Assembly: GCA_020849895.1 (NCBI GenBank) | Contig: JADZFN010000029.1 | Span: 1-45,961, forward strand | Direction of reading: 5' to 3' | DNA from: Verrucomicrobiia bacterium | Lineage (GTDB): Bacteria; Verrucomicrobiota; Verrucomicrobiia; JABWAM01 | Length of the DNA: 45,961 nt | Shown: positions 1-9,169 of the stretch, piece by piece | Numbering within the stretch: the first letter of the stretch is position 1 | How the letters are laid out: every line of letters begins with the position of its first letter | Program-made: the position numbers and the translations under genes | The notes under the pieces: generated by a model | What the model was told of the DNA's origin: nothing | Databases searched by the model: none | What the model saw: only the letters and a program-made list of their open reading frames with translations

Positions 1-1697
1 AACCACGCCACGAAATCGTGTTGTCCCTTGAGCGAATCAGGCAGCTCGAGCCCCCGCGCGCGGAGATCCCAGCGATTGAGGTCGGGGTGAAAGACAAAGC
101 TGTTGTAACCGATGCGTTTCTCGAGTCCTTCTACCGCCGTCCTCGTCCCCTCCTCCTGCCGGGCCTTCCACGAGAGGTATTCTGCCATCCCCTCTCTTTC
201 GAAAAGCGGGGCGAGCGAGTCAAGGTCGCCTCCGAGCAGGTACTCCGCCCAGAGCGCCCGTTCGAGGAGCTCGGCCGTGGGAGTTGGACTCAGGAGCGCG
301 GCGACCACGGGGGTTGGGGAAAAAACCCAACGGCCCGTGGCAGCGATCACTTCCGTTCCAGGGCGGGTCGCAAGAATCACGCAATCGGCCGTCGTACCCT
401 CGCGGATCCCGCGGTAGACGTCCCTCAGGACGCGAGGCACCACATGCGCGGCCTGGCGCGACCGTTGGCCAAGCCCGAGGGAGAGTTGCTGCGCTAGGAT
501 CAGACCCAGGAGGGCGATCGCCATCCACGGCGCGTCGGCGCGCGGACGCCTTCGGTCGGCGGAAAGATGCCAGGCCTGAAATGCCGCGATCGTCGCCCAC
601 GTTGAAAAGCTGAAGACAAAAAAATAGGCGAAACCGGTCACCGTGACCTGACGCGGAAGCGTGTGGAAGTAGGGCAGAAGCGAACCGAGGACCATCACCA
701 CTGGAAAAACTGCCGCGAGCGGCCATTCGCGCAGGCGCCGGCCTCCCAACGCATTGCGGAAGACAAGAATCGTCAGGGCGGTGACTACGATGAGCGCGAG
801 GGTGTACTTGCCGTAGTGAAGGAGAGACTTCGCGTGGTAAATGCCCCTCCACATCAGGTCTTCGAAGGCGGCGGCGTGCCGCGACTGATGCAACGCCAAC
901 CGAAACACCGCGGGCGCCGCCAAGGCGCTTCCGAGAAGCGTCGCGGCCAACGCCGCGCGAGCCGACCGCGGGTGTCTCTGAAGAAAAAGAGCGCCCGTGA
1001 GCAGGAAGCCGGCGGTGACCAGCACCATCCAGTCGAACGGACGCCCAAGCGCGCTGAGCGCCACGAGGATGCCCGCTGCGGCAATCCGCCAGAAGGACGG
1101 TGCGGAGACGGCGGCGTGCAGGCGCCATGCGGCCAGCGCGTAGACGGCCATCGCCGCGGCCGTCGGATAGACGCGGAGATGCTCCGAAAGCCCCAGGTTC
1201 CACGCTCCAAACCTGAAATGGTAGCCATTCAGGTTGTACGCAAGGTTTACGGAAAAAAAGCAGGCGAACCCCGCTGTGGCAAACGCGCGGGCCGGCGATT
1301 GGCTAAGCGCTTTTGCCAGCCGGAACAGGCCAAAGAACCAGAGCGTCGACAGCCCCCAACCCGCCAGCGGCAGAGCCCCGTCGCCGAAGGCGCCGATCAG
1401 TCTTCCGAAAATCGACGGCCAGAACGCGTACACGGTGAACACCGAGGAAGGATCAATGCGGTGCTCCCAGAGAAACGGGTCTCCGAGAAGGGCGCCTTCC
1501 GCGGCCCGTCGAAAGACCGCGACGTAGACGCCCATGTCCGGCATCGTCGCCCACGGAAGCCAGAGAGGAGAACCGGGGTGCAAGGCCCAATCGAGGAGAG
1601 GGCCGAGGAACAGCAGGCTCGCGCTCGCGGCGCAAAGCATCAGGTCCCGGAAAAGATCGTGCTGGACGCTGCCTCGCATGCGCAAGACGGTAGACAA
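1..1697 (-). CDS. Polytopic membrane protein, 3' end cut by window edge
   Basis: The reading frame stays open from a TTG at 1697 to the left edge (about 565 codons seen), so the C-terminus is missing. The TTG is chosen because AGGAG lies 5 bases upstream; an ATG at 1679 is the alternative. The product has many hydrophobic segments separated by short loops (for example residues about 20-35 and further helices through residue ~430), then a more polar part near the visible end. An early acidic/aromatic loop (LPWATMPDMGVYVAVF) and the general plan resemble the GT-C type membrane glycosyltransferases or uncharacterised dolichyl-phosphate-mannose-mannosyltransferase-like proteins. I do not recognise a specific family. 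It is divergent from the methyltransferase gene at 1774. Function is unassigned; a surface-glycan role is only suggested by the neighbours. Confidence 0.7.
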   Translation of the reverse strand, partial: MSTVLRMRGSVQHDLFRDLMLCAASASLLFLGPLLDWALHPGSPLWLPWATMPDMGVYVAVFRRAAEGALLGDPFLWEHRIDPSSVFTVYAFWPSIFGRLIGAFGDGALPLAGWGLSTLWFFGLFRLAKALSQSPARAFATAGFACFFSVNLAYNLNGYHFRFGAWNLGLSEHLRVYPTAAAMAVYALAAWRLHAAVSAPSFWRIAAAGILVALSALGRPFDWMVLVTAGFLLTGALFLQRHPRSARAALAATLLGSALAAPAVFRLALHQSRHAAAFEDLMWRGIYHAKSLLHYGKYTLALIVVTALTILVFRNALGGRRLREWPLAAVFPVVMVLGSLLPYFHTLPRQVTVTGFAYFFVFSFSTWATIAAFQAWHLSADRRRPRADAPWMAIALLGLILAQQLSLGLGQRSRQAAHVVPRVLRDVYRGIREGTTADCVILATRPGTEVIAATGRWVFSPTPVVAALLSPTPTAELLERALWAEYLLGGDLDSLAPLFEREGMAEYLSWKARQEEGTRTAVEGLEKRIGYNSFVFHPDLNRWDLRARGLELPDSLKGQHDFVAW

Positions 1698-1758
1698 GCG
1701 CTCTCCTTTACTCAACGGCGCAGCAACCCCGGGTCATCGCATTTTCCCGTCAGTTTGC

Positions 1759-1764
1759 TAGCAT
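1759..1764 (+). promoter_or_regulatory. Candidate -10 element (TAGCAT) 9 nt before ATG 1774
   Basis: TAGCAT is preceded by GC and ends 9 bases before the ATG, matching the spacing seen at several other starts in this window. No convincing -35 lies 16-18 bases upstream and there is no Shine-Dalgarno sequence, so this is a weak call. Confidence 0.3.
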
Positions 1765-1773
1765 CGCGCCCTC

Positions 1774-2658
1774 ATGCCGCAGACACTTGACCCCGCCTCT
1801 TCGCTTGCCGCAGGCGATCTCGACGCACAGGCGCGGTATCGCCAGCGAATCCAGGAGGAGAACTGTCGCACGCAACAGATCGTCATTGGCATGGCGCGCG
1901 GTTTAAACCGCCGTGGAGGCTACGTCCTCGCCAACGATCTCGAAACTTGGAGCCTCTTCTCCAGGGTGCCTCTTTCCGGGGCCCGGGTGCTCGAGGTGGG
2001 TTGTGGCACGCTGCCGGCAACCATGTCCGTGCCTCTCCACGAGATGCCCGCCCTCTTCATCGCTTCGGATGTGAATCGCAGCATCGTGGCGGAGGCCCGT
2101 CACGTGGATGCGCGCCCGCGTTACCTCGTCTGCAGCGCCCTGGATCCCTCGATCCGCAAGCATTCGCTCGACCTTGTCGTGCTGAACGGGGTGCTTCATC
2201 ACCTGCCACCCGAATGCAATCTTCTTGGCGCCCTGGCACCACTCCTCCGCGAGGGAGGGGCGATCGTCCTGCTCGAGCCCAACGTTTCCTGCTGCCCAGG
2301 TGAACTCGCGAAATGGGCGCTGCGGCGCTTTTTTGGAATGAGCATGGAGGCCTCTCCCTATGGACAGTTCTCCCAGTCAAAGATCGAGGGGCTCGTGAGG
2401 AGGGCAGGACTGCGCGTCGCCGACAAATGGTATTGTTCCCTTCTCGCATTCCCATTGACCGGAGGAGGCGGCCGCGTACGCGTGCTCCCAGACGCTCGTC
2501 CCCTCTTTCTCGCCCTCGTGACGATCGATGCGATCCTTTCGCGCCTCCTCGGTTGCTTCCCGTTCCTTGCCCGGATCCTGAGTTGGCGGGTGCTTTATTT
2601 GTTGCGCCCCGGCGCATCACCGTCGGGCGAACCCACATCAGCCCGTTTCCGTTCTTAG
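1774..2658 (+). CDS. Class I SAM-dependent methyltransferase
   Basis: A 294-residue protein with the Rossmann-type methyltransferase signature: glycine-rich motif I VLEVGCG at residues 72-78, an acidic strand 2 end (IASDVN), and a post-motif stretch DLVVLNGVLHHLPPE typical of the Methyltransf_11/25 families. The C-terminal ~100 residues contain hydrophobic helices, perhaps membrane-associating or substrate-binding. The substrate cannot be read from sequence. The gene is followed after 18 bases by a large membrane protein gene on the same strand, so a small two-gene operon is likely, and the setting among membrane glycosyltransferases makes a lipid or surface sugar acceptor possible (inference). 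No Shine-Dalgarno sequence is evident; a TAGCAT element lies just upstream. Confidence 0.85.
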   Translation: MPQTLDPASSLAAGDLDAQARYRQRIQEENCRTQQIVIGMARGLNRRGGYVLANDLETWSLFSRVPLSGARVLEVGCGTLPATMSVPLHEMPALFIASDVNRSIVAEARHVDARPRYLVCSALDPSIRKHSLDLVVLNGVLHHLPPECNLLGALAPLLREGGAIVLLEPNVSCCPGELAKWALRRFFGMSMEASPYGQFSQSKIEGLVRRAGLRVADKWYCSLLAFPLTGGGGRVRVLPDARPLFLALVTIDAILSRLLGCFPFLARILSWRVLYLLRPGASPSGEPTSARFRS

Positions 2659-2676
2659 ACCTCGAACGAGCCTGCC

Positions 2677-5037
2677 ATGCCGATGCGCTCCCATCCTCGA
2701 TCGCTCTCTGCGGTGGCGCTGTTGGTCCTGATCCCCCTCGCCCTCTTGGCGCCTCTGGTTCTCCGCTTCGGGTCCGTGACGATGGGCGACCACGAGCTTG
2801 TGGCCAAGCTGGGTTTGCTGAAGGCCATAAGGGAAGGCGGGTCCCCATTTTGGACTGAGGCGCTCGACTGCGGAACTTTGCTCCTTGGATGCACCAGTAT
2901 GCCGTGGACCTTGGGAGATCTCTCCTTCCTGATCTTCGGATCGAAGATCGCACACAATCTCTCCGCTCTCGCGGACCTGGTCCTTGCCGGCGTGGGCTTT
3001 TTTCTCTGGAGGCGCCGCTCCTGGGGCAACGGCCCTGCCGCCTCGCTGCTCGGAGCCATCACCTATCAACTCAGCCTGCATCCCCTTTCGCAGCTCAGCG
3101 TGGGCCACCAGGTGGTCACCGCTCAGTACGCCTGTTTGCCATGGGGCCTCTGGTGCCTGGACCTCCTTGCCGCCGGAGACCGGCTCCGGTTCCTCGGTCT
3201 CTTCCCGTGGATCATTTTTCTGATGGCGATGGCCACCTACCCTGCCACGACCCTCATTTTCGGATTGGTCATGGCACTCTATTTTGGGTGGAGAATCCTT
3301 GCGAGAGAGAGGCGTGTCGCCCCGCGCCTTTCCGCGTTCGCGCTTTTCCTGGGCGCTTCGCTCCTCGGCCTCGCGGGCGCCGCGTTCATCTATGTGCCGG
3401 CGCTCACGTTCGCGTCGCATTGCGTGCTCCCCGGCAACCCGGAGCATAACATCCCCGACTACTTCAACCACCTGACGCTTCCGCCTCCCTGCCTGGCCAC
3501 TCTGGCGTTGCCGTACCTGTTCGGGGGCAGCTTCACGGAGCCCACCTTCTGGAGCAACTACCTTTCCCCTGCCAACACCGGCGCGCCGCATGAGTTCGCA
3601 ATCTATTGCGGCCTTCTGCCCCTCTGGCTCGTCTGGACCCAGCGTTCCGGGATCCGCCGATCCAGCGAGGCGACCTTCTGGACGGGAATCGCGCTTCTGC
3701 TGCTCGTCGTCGCCATCGGCAGGTGGGGAGGGCTTTATTCCCTGTTTCGTCACCTGCCCATTATGGAGAACCTGCGTGGCTCGTGCCGCTTCATCGTTGC
3801 TTTCCCTCTCGCGTGTGCGTGCCTTGCGGCGTGGGGCGCCGACCGATACGCGCAGGCTCCCGAGCCCGAGCGCGACCGTCTCCTGCTCCGTCTCCCTCTT
3901 TGGCTCATCGCGCTCGTCACGATCGCGTGCGCGTTCCTCCTGGGCGCGCTGTTCGCGGATGGAGCGCTTGCTCGTTGGCATCCCGCGACAACGCCGTCCT
4001 GGTTTCCGCGCGTTCGCGCGCTCGTCCACGAGCGCATCGTCGCGGCCTCCGCGAGCGACCTCCGGATGGTCGCCTCGTTTGCCGGAATATGGGGCCTCCT
4101 CTTCCTAGGCGCCGGACGAAGATTCCGGACCCGTCCCGGCTTCCTCTGCGCCCTGGCGGTCGCCGATCTGGCTTTCAACGCCTGGCCGATGCTTTGGAAG
4201 CCCAGCGGGAACGCAACGCTTTACCTCCGAGGGCATCCCCTTTCTCGTGCGCTCACCGAGTCGTGCGCGCAGGGGCGCACACGTTTTGCCGACCTCGATT
4301 TTTCCTCGCCTCACAACCTGGCGCTGCTGAACGGGAGCCTCGACGCCGCGGGCTTCCGCGATTTCGTGCCGCGCTGGCACATGCAGTTGGTCCGAAAATC
4401 CAACGGGGAAAACCCCTGCACGTACGATCTCTACAACTACGGCCTGTTTCGGACTTCTCCGCTTCTGTCGCTCATGCGCGTGGACACCGTGGTCGCGCGA
4501 AACGTGGTGCCGCCCCCACCCTGGCGCGAAGTGGAGCGCGTCGAGGGCGTCGGGATTTTTCGTGGACCAGCCGTCCCCCCCGAGGCCTGGCTACCTCGTC
4601 GCGTCCTCGTTGTCCCGGATCCGATGAAGCGGCTCGATGAGCTTGAAAAGCTCGTGGCTCCTGACCCCGCGGGAACTGCCGTGATCGAGAAGAACCTCGA
4701 TCTTCCAGAAGCCGCGGGAGAAGTCGCAAGCGTGCTGAAAACCGGCCCGCTCGAGTATACCATCCGCTTCAAGGAGCAGGCCCAGGGGTTGCTCTGCACG
4801 GCGATCGGCTGGTACCCGGACTGGAAGGCCTTTTACGAAAAGACTCCCCTGACCACGGTGCGGGTGAACCATGCCTTTCTCGGTGCGCGCCTCGATCATC
4901 CGCTCGACAGGGTCACGCTGCGTTTCGTGCCCAACGCGCACTTCCTCGGCATCCGCGTTTCCTGCCTGGCGTTCGGAGTATGGCTGATGGCCGTCGGTAC
5001 GCCGACCCTGGTGCGCGTCGCACGCCGGCGGCTCTGA
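2677..5037 (+). CDS. YfhO-like large membrane protein
   Basis: A 786-residue protein with an N-terminal signal-anchor-like helix (residues ~10-31), about 12 hydrophobic segments up to ~residue 520, then a soluble, probably extracytoplasmic C-terminal part and a last transmembrane helix near residues 757-779. The early loop with FGSVTMGDHE, the motif AITYQLSLHPLSQLSVGHQ, and the terminal beta-rich part (GWYPDWKAFYE) match the plan of the YfhO/GT-C superfamily of bacterial membrane proteins, in which a single C-terminal helix closes a periplasmic domain. YfhO family members are linked to glycosylation of envelope polymers; the substrate here is unknown. It is probably co-transcribed with the methyltransferase 18 bases upstream. 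It converges with the gene ending at 5051. Confidence 0.7.
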   Translation: MPMRSHPRSLSAVALLVLIPLALLAPLVLRFGSVTMGDHELVAKLGLLKAIREGGSPFWTEALDCGTLLLGCTSMPWTLGDLSFLIFGSKIAHNLSALADLVLAGVGFFLWRRRSWGNGPAASLLGAITYQLSLHPLSQLSVGHQVVTAQYACLPWGLWCLDLLAAGDRLRFLGLFPWIIFLMAMATYPATTLIFGLVMALYFGWRILARERRVAPRLSAFALFLGASLLGLAGAAFIYVPALTFASHCVLPGNPEHNIPDYFNHLTLPPPCLATLALPYLFGGSFTEPTFWSNYLSPANTGAPHEFAIYCGLLPLWLVWTQRSGIRRSSEATFWTGIALLLLVVAIGRWGGLYSLFRHLPIMENLRGSCRFIVAFPLACACLAAWGADRYAQAPEPERDRLLLRLPLWLIALVTIACAFLLGALFADGALARWHPATTPSWFPRVRALVHERIVAASASDLRMVASFAGIWGLLFLGAGRRFRTRPGFLCALAVADLAFNAWPMLWKPSGNATLYLRGHPLSRALTESCAQGRTRFADLDFSSPHNLALLNGSLDAAGFRDFVPRWHMQLVRKSNGENPCTYDLYNYGLFRTSPLLSLMRVDTVVARNVVPPPPWREVERVEGVGIFRGPAVPPEAWLPRRVLVVPDPMKRLDELEKLVAPDPAGTAVIEKNLDLPEAAGEVASVLKTGPLEYTIRFKEQAQGLLCTAIGWYPDWKAFYEKTPLTTVRVNHAFLGARLDHPLDRVTLRFVPNAHFLGIRVSCLAFGVWLMAVGTPTLVRVARRRL

Positions 5038-5050
5038 AAACGCATTCGAC

Positions 5051-7816
5051 TCAGGGTCGCTCGATCGGCTTCTTCTTCAAGACGGTGATGATGTACGGAG
5101 GCGCGCCATCGTCCATGCTCGTTTGGAGAATCAACGCGGGGGCATAGTGATCGCTGACATAGGCGTGGATCAACGGCAGATAGTGTTCCCCGAAGAACAG
5201 GGCGCCGGGGATTTTTCCTCCGTGAAGGAGGGGACGAGTGACGCCCAGCGTGGAAGCCCAGATGGGCGTATTGTCCAGGACCGCAAAGTTCGTCGGACGA
5301 CTTCGGATAGCCTCGATCTCGGCGGGTTCGAGCGGCGACCTCAGCTTGCCTTCCGAGTAGCGGACCGCCAGCAACCCGGAGTTCAGCGTGTACTGCGGAG
5401 GAAGCTGTCCGGTGAGAAGGCACATGACGTAGCCGGGGCTCAGGGAAAACAAGTACTTCGGCCCGGTGGTTTTGTCGTGTTCCCGGATCCAGAGGGCCGC
5501 CTGCTGCCACAACTCTGCCTGTCTCAAGTGGGCAGCCGAACGGCATGCGTATCGCACCTCCCCGTAAGGCGTTTCCAAGGGGATCCATGGGAGCCGGTAT
5601 TTGCCCAAGGAATCGCCCGCCAGGATTGCCCCTCCGAACATGAACGGCAGCATCACCGCGAGGCGAAAGCGTCGCTTGCGGATCGCCTCCCCGATCAGGC
5701 GGTTGGCGGCCGCGAAGGTCGCCGGCAAGGCGGCGGCGACCAAGAACGCGAAGGGATAGACATGCCCGTCCACCGCAAACCGAAGCGAAGCGAAGATGCC
5801 AACCAGACAGTACCATGGCAGTTCGCGTGCAACCTTCCTGCCCCGAAACCGGTCGTAGATCCACGCGCCCAATGCAGCCCAGGGCGCGAGGAGCAGCACA
5901 AGGCATGCCTGGATGAAGAGCGTCTCCCGGTACCAGAACGCGAACAGGGCGAAAGCCCCTCCGAGAACGATCAGGAGGGTCGCCGCTGACGCTCTCCGGG
6001 AGTTCCCCGCCGCCTCCGCGCGTTCCGCCCAGCGGACGAGCGCGCCCACCGCGACAAACAGAAGGACGAGCCGAACCGTCGCCTTGAACGGAAACTCCCC
6101 CGGGTTCCCTCCGCTTTGCGATTCCACCGATGCACGGACCCTTTCAAAAAGTTCGGACGGCGAAATCCAGGACGAAGCCATCAGGAGAAAGGCCGCGGTT
6201 GCGATCGTGCTCGCACCGACGAGCACCATGAGGCGTTCCAAACGGGACCCTTTGGCTTTCCAGAAGAGCAGAGCCACGGTGGCCAGACCGATGGTGGCGG
6301 TGGCTTCGAGTTTGCAGATGAAAGGCGCCATGGACGCCACTACGGCAAGGACCGCCCATGAACCACGCCCACCCGTCGCCGCATGCCGCCCTCCAACAAG
6401 GACGGTGAGCGCCAGCCAGAAAGCCGTCCACGTCCCGCAGCTGCTGTAGGGGAGCAGGAGCGCGCTCATCGAGCAAAACGCTGGCGGAAAAACAAAAACG
6501 CCGACCCAGGCCACGAGCATCCAAGGGAGATAAAACCGGGGCAGCATCTTCGCGCCGACCAAAGCGAGACATAGGCCCGTGCCGAGCACGAGCGCCGCCA
6601 TGACCCCCCGATCCACCCAAAGAGAGTTCCCGAAGAGATCCAAGAGACCTGCGGTCGCAAGATAGGAAAGCGGACCGTAGATCAGTTCGAAATCCCGCCA
6701 GGGGCGATCCCCCGCGAGGATGCGGCGCGGGGCCACCAACTCGCGGGCCGAATCCCAATTGAAATCTCCCCATCGGTCCCATCCGACCAGAAGGTGTACC
6801 GCGAGTAGGCCCCCAAGGAGTCCCCACGCCAGTCCAGGTCGGCCAAGCCCCCATCGATCAGCCGCACCGCCAGCAGGCAGGTCTCCGGTTGGACGGAGTT
6901 TTCGACGAAGGTGGACAAGGCCTTTCCATCGCCCGACCTCGTGTCCGACGCGACTCAGAAACAGCGCCCAGAGCAATCCCGGGAACGAGGCCCCGGGGAG
7001 TTGGCGGCGCAGCGTCCATGCGTATCGTCCCCAGGGCACGAGGAGGAGCAGCCACAGCAGGCTCTTCAGCCCCCAGACCAGGCCGTCCTCGACCGCCTTC
7101 GACAGGGGCCATCCGTCAAGCAGCACGCGCCTCTGCGCGCAGCCCTCCCCCCGCCCCACCCTTTGCGCCCAGAAGGTCGCCAGGTCCTCCGGCACCGTGT
7201 GCGGGACCACCAGCGACATGTCCTCCGCGCGGCGGAAGCGCTTCGCCATGTTCTCCCCGAACACCGCGTCTTCCCCCGCGCAGATCGCCACGGACAGTTT
7301 CTCAGGAAACAGACCCGCCTCGATCGCGCATCGGCGGCGACACGAGTACCCTTCGCACCAGTTCACCGTCTCGCGACCGGACCGGTATAGGTGACGGTGT
7401 TCAGCCTCCACCATCGCCCCGAAGGGGTGGCCGCGGTTCTCCACCCGCGAGTCCACGATGAGATAATCGGCGCCCGCGTCGTAGTGCTTTCGCGCCCGCG
7501 CCAGGAAGTCCCCCGGAAGCCGGGCATCCGCGTTGAGGATCACGACCACCTCGCCCCGCGCGGCGCGGATCCCCTGGTTGCGGGCTCCGCAACGTCCGTC
7601 GCGGTTGTCCTGAGGCAGCAGACGGAAGCGCGGATCGCCGAAATCCCGAACGATGTTCGGCGTGCAATCCGTCGAGGCATCCACCACGAGGACCTCGAAA
7701 TCCCCGTCGGCATTTGCGCGGATCGCCTCGAGCGTGGCGAGGAGGTCTTCCGCCTCGTTTCGCGTCGGGATCACGATGCTGAAGAAAGGCGCAGCGCCCG
7801 ATTTTTCAAAAGTCAC
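5051..7816 (-). CDS. GT2 glycosyltransferase fused to a polytopic membrane domain
   Basis: A 921-residue protein starting at GTG 7816. Residues ~10-230 form a GT-A family 2 glycosyltransferase: SIVIPTRNEAEDL at the N-terminus, LVVDASTDCT for nucleotide-sugar binding, GARNQGIRAARGE, and a metal-binding DxD-like NADAR at ~95-99. From ~240 on the protein is membrane-embedded: about four helices, then from ~330 a second block of about 12 hydrophobic helices resembling GT-C or GT39-type proteins. A short soluble tail follows. GT2 enzymes typically load a sugar onto a lipid carrier and GT-C enzymes use that carrier, so the fusion could couple both steps (inference). The frame is unbroken across the junction. 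TAGGAT lies 6 bases before the GTG and no Shine-Dalgarno sequence is seen. Confidence 0.8.
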   Translation of the reverse strand: MTFEKSGAAPFFSIVIPTRNEAEDLLATLEAIRANADGDFEVLVVDASTDCTPNIVRDFGDPRFRLLPQDNRDGRCGARNQGIRAARGEVVVILNADARLPGDFLARARKHYDAGADYLIVDSRVENRGHPFGAMVEAEHRHLYRSGRETVNWCEGYSCRRRCAIEAGLFPEKLSVAICAGEDAVFGENMAKRFRRAEDMSLVVPHTVPEDLATFWAQRVGRGEGCAQRRVLLDGWPLSKAVEDGLVWGLKSLLWLLLLVPWGRYAWTLRRQLPGASFPGLLWALFLSRVGHEVGRWKGLVHLRRKLRPTGDLPAGGAADRWGLGRPGLAWGLLGGLLAVHLLVGWDRWGDFNWDSARELVAPRRILAGDRPWRDFELIYGPLSYLATAGLLDLFGNSLWVDRGVMAALVLGTGLCLALVGAKMLPRFYLPWMLVAWVGVFVFPPAFCSMSALLLPYSSCGTWTAFWLALTVLVGGRHAATGGRGSWAVLAVVASMAPFICKLEATATIGLATVALLFWKAKGSRLERLMVLVGASTIATAAFLLMASSWISPSELFERVRASVESQSGGNPGEFPFKATVRLVLLFVAVGALVRWAERAEAAGNSRRASAATLLIVLGGAFALFAFWYRETLFIQACLVLLLAPWAALGAWIYDRFRGRKVARELPWYCLVGIFASLRFAVDGHVYPFAFLVAAALPATFAAANRLIGEAIRKRRFRLAVMLPFMFGGAILAGDSLGKYRLPWIPLETPYGEVRYACRSAAHLRQAELWQQAALWIREHDKTTGPKYLFSLSPGYVMCLLTGQLPPQYTLNSGLLAVRYSEGKLRSPLEPAEIEAIRSRPTNFAVLDNTPIWASTLGVTRPLLHGGKIPGALFFGEHYLPLIHAYVSDHYAPALILQTSMDDGAPPYIITVLKKKPIERP

Positions 7817-7822
7817 GCGCGC

Positions 7823-7828
7823 ATCCTA
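7823..7828 (-). promoter_or_regulatory. Candidate -10 element (TAGGAT) 6 nt before GTG 7816
   Basis: The hexamer TAGGAT on the minus strand is followed by GCGCGC and the GTG start. No good -35 is visible. It resembles the start-adjacent elements listed elsewhere in the window. Confidence 0.35.
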
Positions 7829-7922
7829 GTCTGATTTTTTTGCGAGGGGCATGAAAATCGCAAAGGGTCGCAACGCGGAAAAGTCTCCGCATAGAGGCCA
7901 ACCTCCTTGCCACAGTCGGACT

Positions 7923-7950
7923 TTGCATCACGCGAGCCTCCTGCTAGGAA
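7923..7950 (+). promoter_or_regulatory. Candidate promoter TTGCAT-N16-TAGGAA before GTG 7958
   Basis: TTGCAT (7923-7928) and TAGGAA (7945-7950) are 16 bases apart, and the second ends 7 bases before GTG 7958. AGGA inside the -10-like hexamer could instead act as a Shine-Dalgarno sequence. Either reading favours 7958 over the upstream TTG at 7907. Confidence 0.4.
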
Positions 7951-7957
7951 CTGGACC

Positions 7958-9169
7958 GTGCTTCCGCCACACGACCCTCGAGAATCCCGGTCCCGACCTC
8001 TACGCGCCGCGGCGCAAGCCTTGCTCGCGGCCTATTCGATCGCGCTGGTTTTCCGAGGCACGGCGGGGCTCCAGTCCACCCTTCTTCTTGGCGCCTTCCT
8101 CATCCTCCTCCTCGAACAACGGGACGCCCTGGCCGCCGCATGGGCCGAAGCGCGCTGGGTGCTCGGACCGCTCCTGCTGTTTTCCTGCTGGGTGTTCGCG
8201 ATCTGCCCTTTCTGGCGCGAGCCACCGCTGCGCGCGTGGGACCCTGGCGGATGGGACGTGTCGCAGCCCTGGTTCAGTCTCGATCAGTGGCGGCGGGACA
8301 TCGCTCAGCCGATGCTTGCCTTGTTCTGTGCGTGGTGGACGTTTCGCGATGAGTATGCTCGACGAAGCTTGTATCTGCTCCACGCGGCATTGATCCTGCT
8401 CCTCGCCGCAAAAGGCGTTCATCAATTCGGCGTCGGGGAGCTGCTGGTGGACGGCTTGCATCAGCGGGGCACACTTCAAGTGCGTGGATTCTCCCGCGAC
8501 AATATCTTTTTCTCCTATGTCCTCCTGCTCCTCACTCCCGGCGCGCTCTGGCTGACGGCTCATTTCCGAGGACGTCGCTTCTCGTGGGGGCCTCTCTTCG
8601 TGCTTCTGGTCATGGCCTTCCTGAACAAACGCCGCGGAACATGGATCGCCATTTATGTGGAGTTTCTCATGCTCGCGATGTGGATGGGGCGCCGACGGTT
8701 TCTGGCGTTCGTTTTCGGCTCCATGCTGTTCGGCGTCGCGGCGTTCGCAGTCCGCCCGCAGTGGTTCCTGCGCGACTATGACACGAATCGGACCGGGAGA
8801 ATCGAAATGACACGGGTTTATCCCGCTCTGCTTGCGGAGTCGCCTTTCGTGGGCGTGGGTTTCGGAAAGGATACAGTGGTGAAAAACTATTGGCACCGAA
8901 TCTATCAGCATGCACACAACGCTTTCGTAAACGTGGCGCTGGAGATCGGATGGCCGGGCCTCGCGTTCTGGCTCGCGGCACTCGGCGCGTATGCCGCGCG
9001 CTTCCGTCGCGTCGCGCAGGCCGATCTTTCCGCGCGGATCGGACTGGCGTTCCTCGCGGCGTTCTGCATCCGCAATCTCACTGACGACGTCTGGATTTCC
9101 AGCAACGCCGAACTGTTCTGGTTTCAGATCGGGCTCCTCCTTCCGGGACGCCCCGTTTCACGCGCATGA
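7958..9169 (+). CDS. O-antigen ligase-like membrane protein (first of two)
   Basis: A 403-residue polytopic protein with about 10-12 transmembrane helices and the Wzy_C/O-antigen ligase pattern: a large extracytoplasmic loop between late helices, the basic NKRRGTW segment before a helix, and the HAHNAFVNVALEIGWPG motif that carries the conserved histidine of the WaaL/Wzy family. These enzymes join or polymerise lipid-linked glycans on the periplasmic face. Start: the frame continues upstream to a TTG at 7907, but GTG 7958 has both an AGGA 8 bases away and a start-adjacent promoter-like element, so it is preferred. Its stop overlaps the next gene's start as ATGA. Whether it ligates or polymerises cannot be told from sequence. 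Confidence 0.8.
   Translation: MLPPHDPRESRSRPLRAAAQALLAAYSIALVFRGTAGLQSTLLLGAFLILLLEQRDALAAAWAEARWVLGPLLLFSCWVFAICPFWREPPLRAWDPGGWDVSQPWFSLDQWRRDIAQPMLALFCAWWTFRDEYARRSLYLLHAALILLLAAKGVHQFGVGELLVDGLHQRGTLQVRGFSRDNIFFSYVLLLLTPGALWLTAHFRGRRFSWGPLFVLLVMAFLNKRRGTWIAIYVEFLMLAMWMGRRRFLAFVFGSMLFGVAAFAVRPQWFLRDYDTNRTGRIEMTRVYPALLAESPFVGVGFGKDTVVKNYWHRIYQHAHNAFVNVALEIGWPGLAFWLAALGAYAARFRRVAQADLSARIGLAFLAAFCIRNLTDDVWISSNAELFWFQIGLLLPGRPVSRA

Noticed and set aside
220-1790. Long open frames on both strands over the first gene
   Set aside because: Arg/Gly/Pro-rich translations; the frame running from 1697 off the left edge has a membrane-protein profile and a Shine-Dalgarno sequence.
2638-4029. Minus-strand open frame of 463 codons opposite the YfhO-like gene
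   Set aside because: Same antisense character, no recognisable domain.
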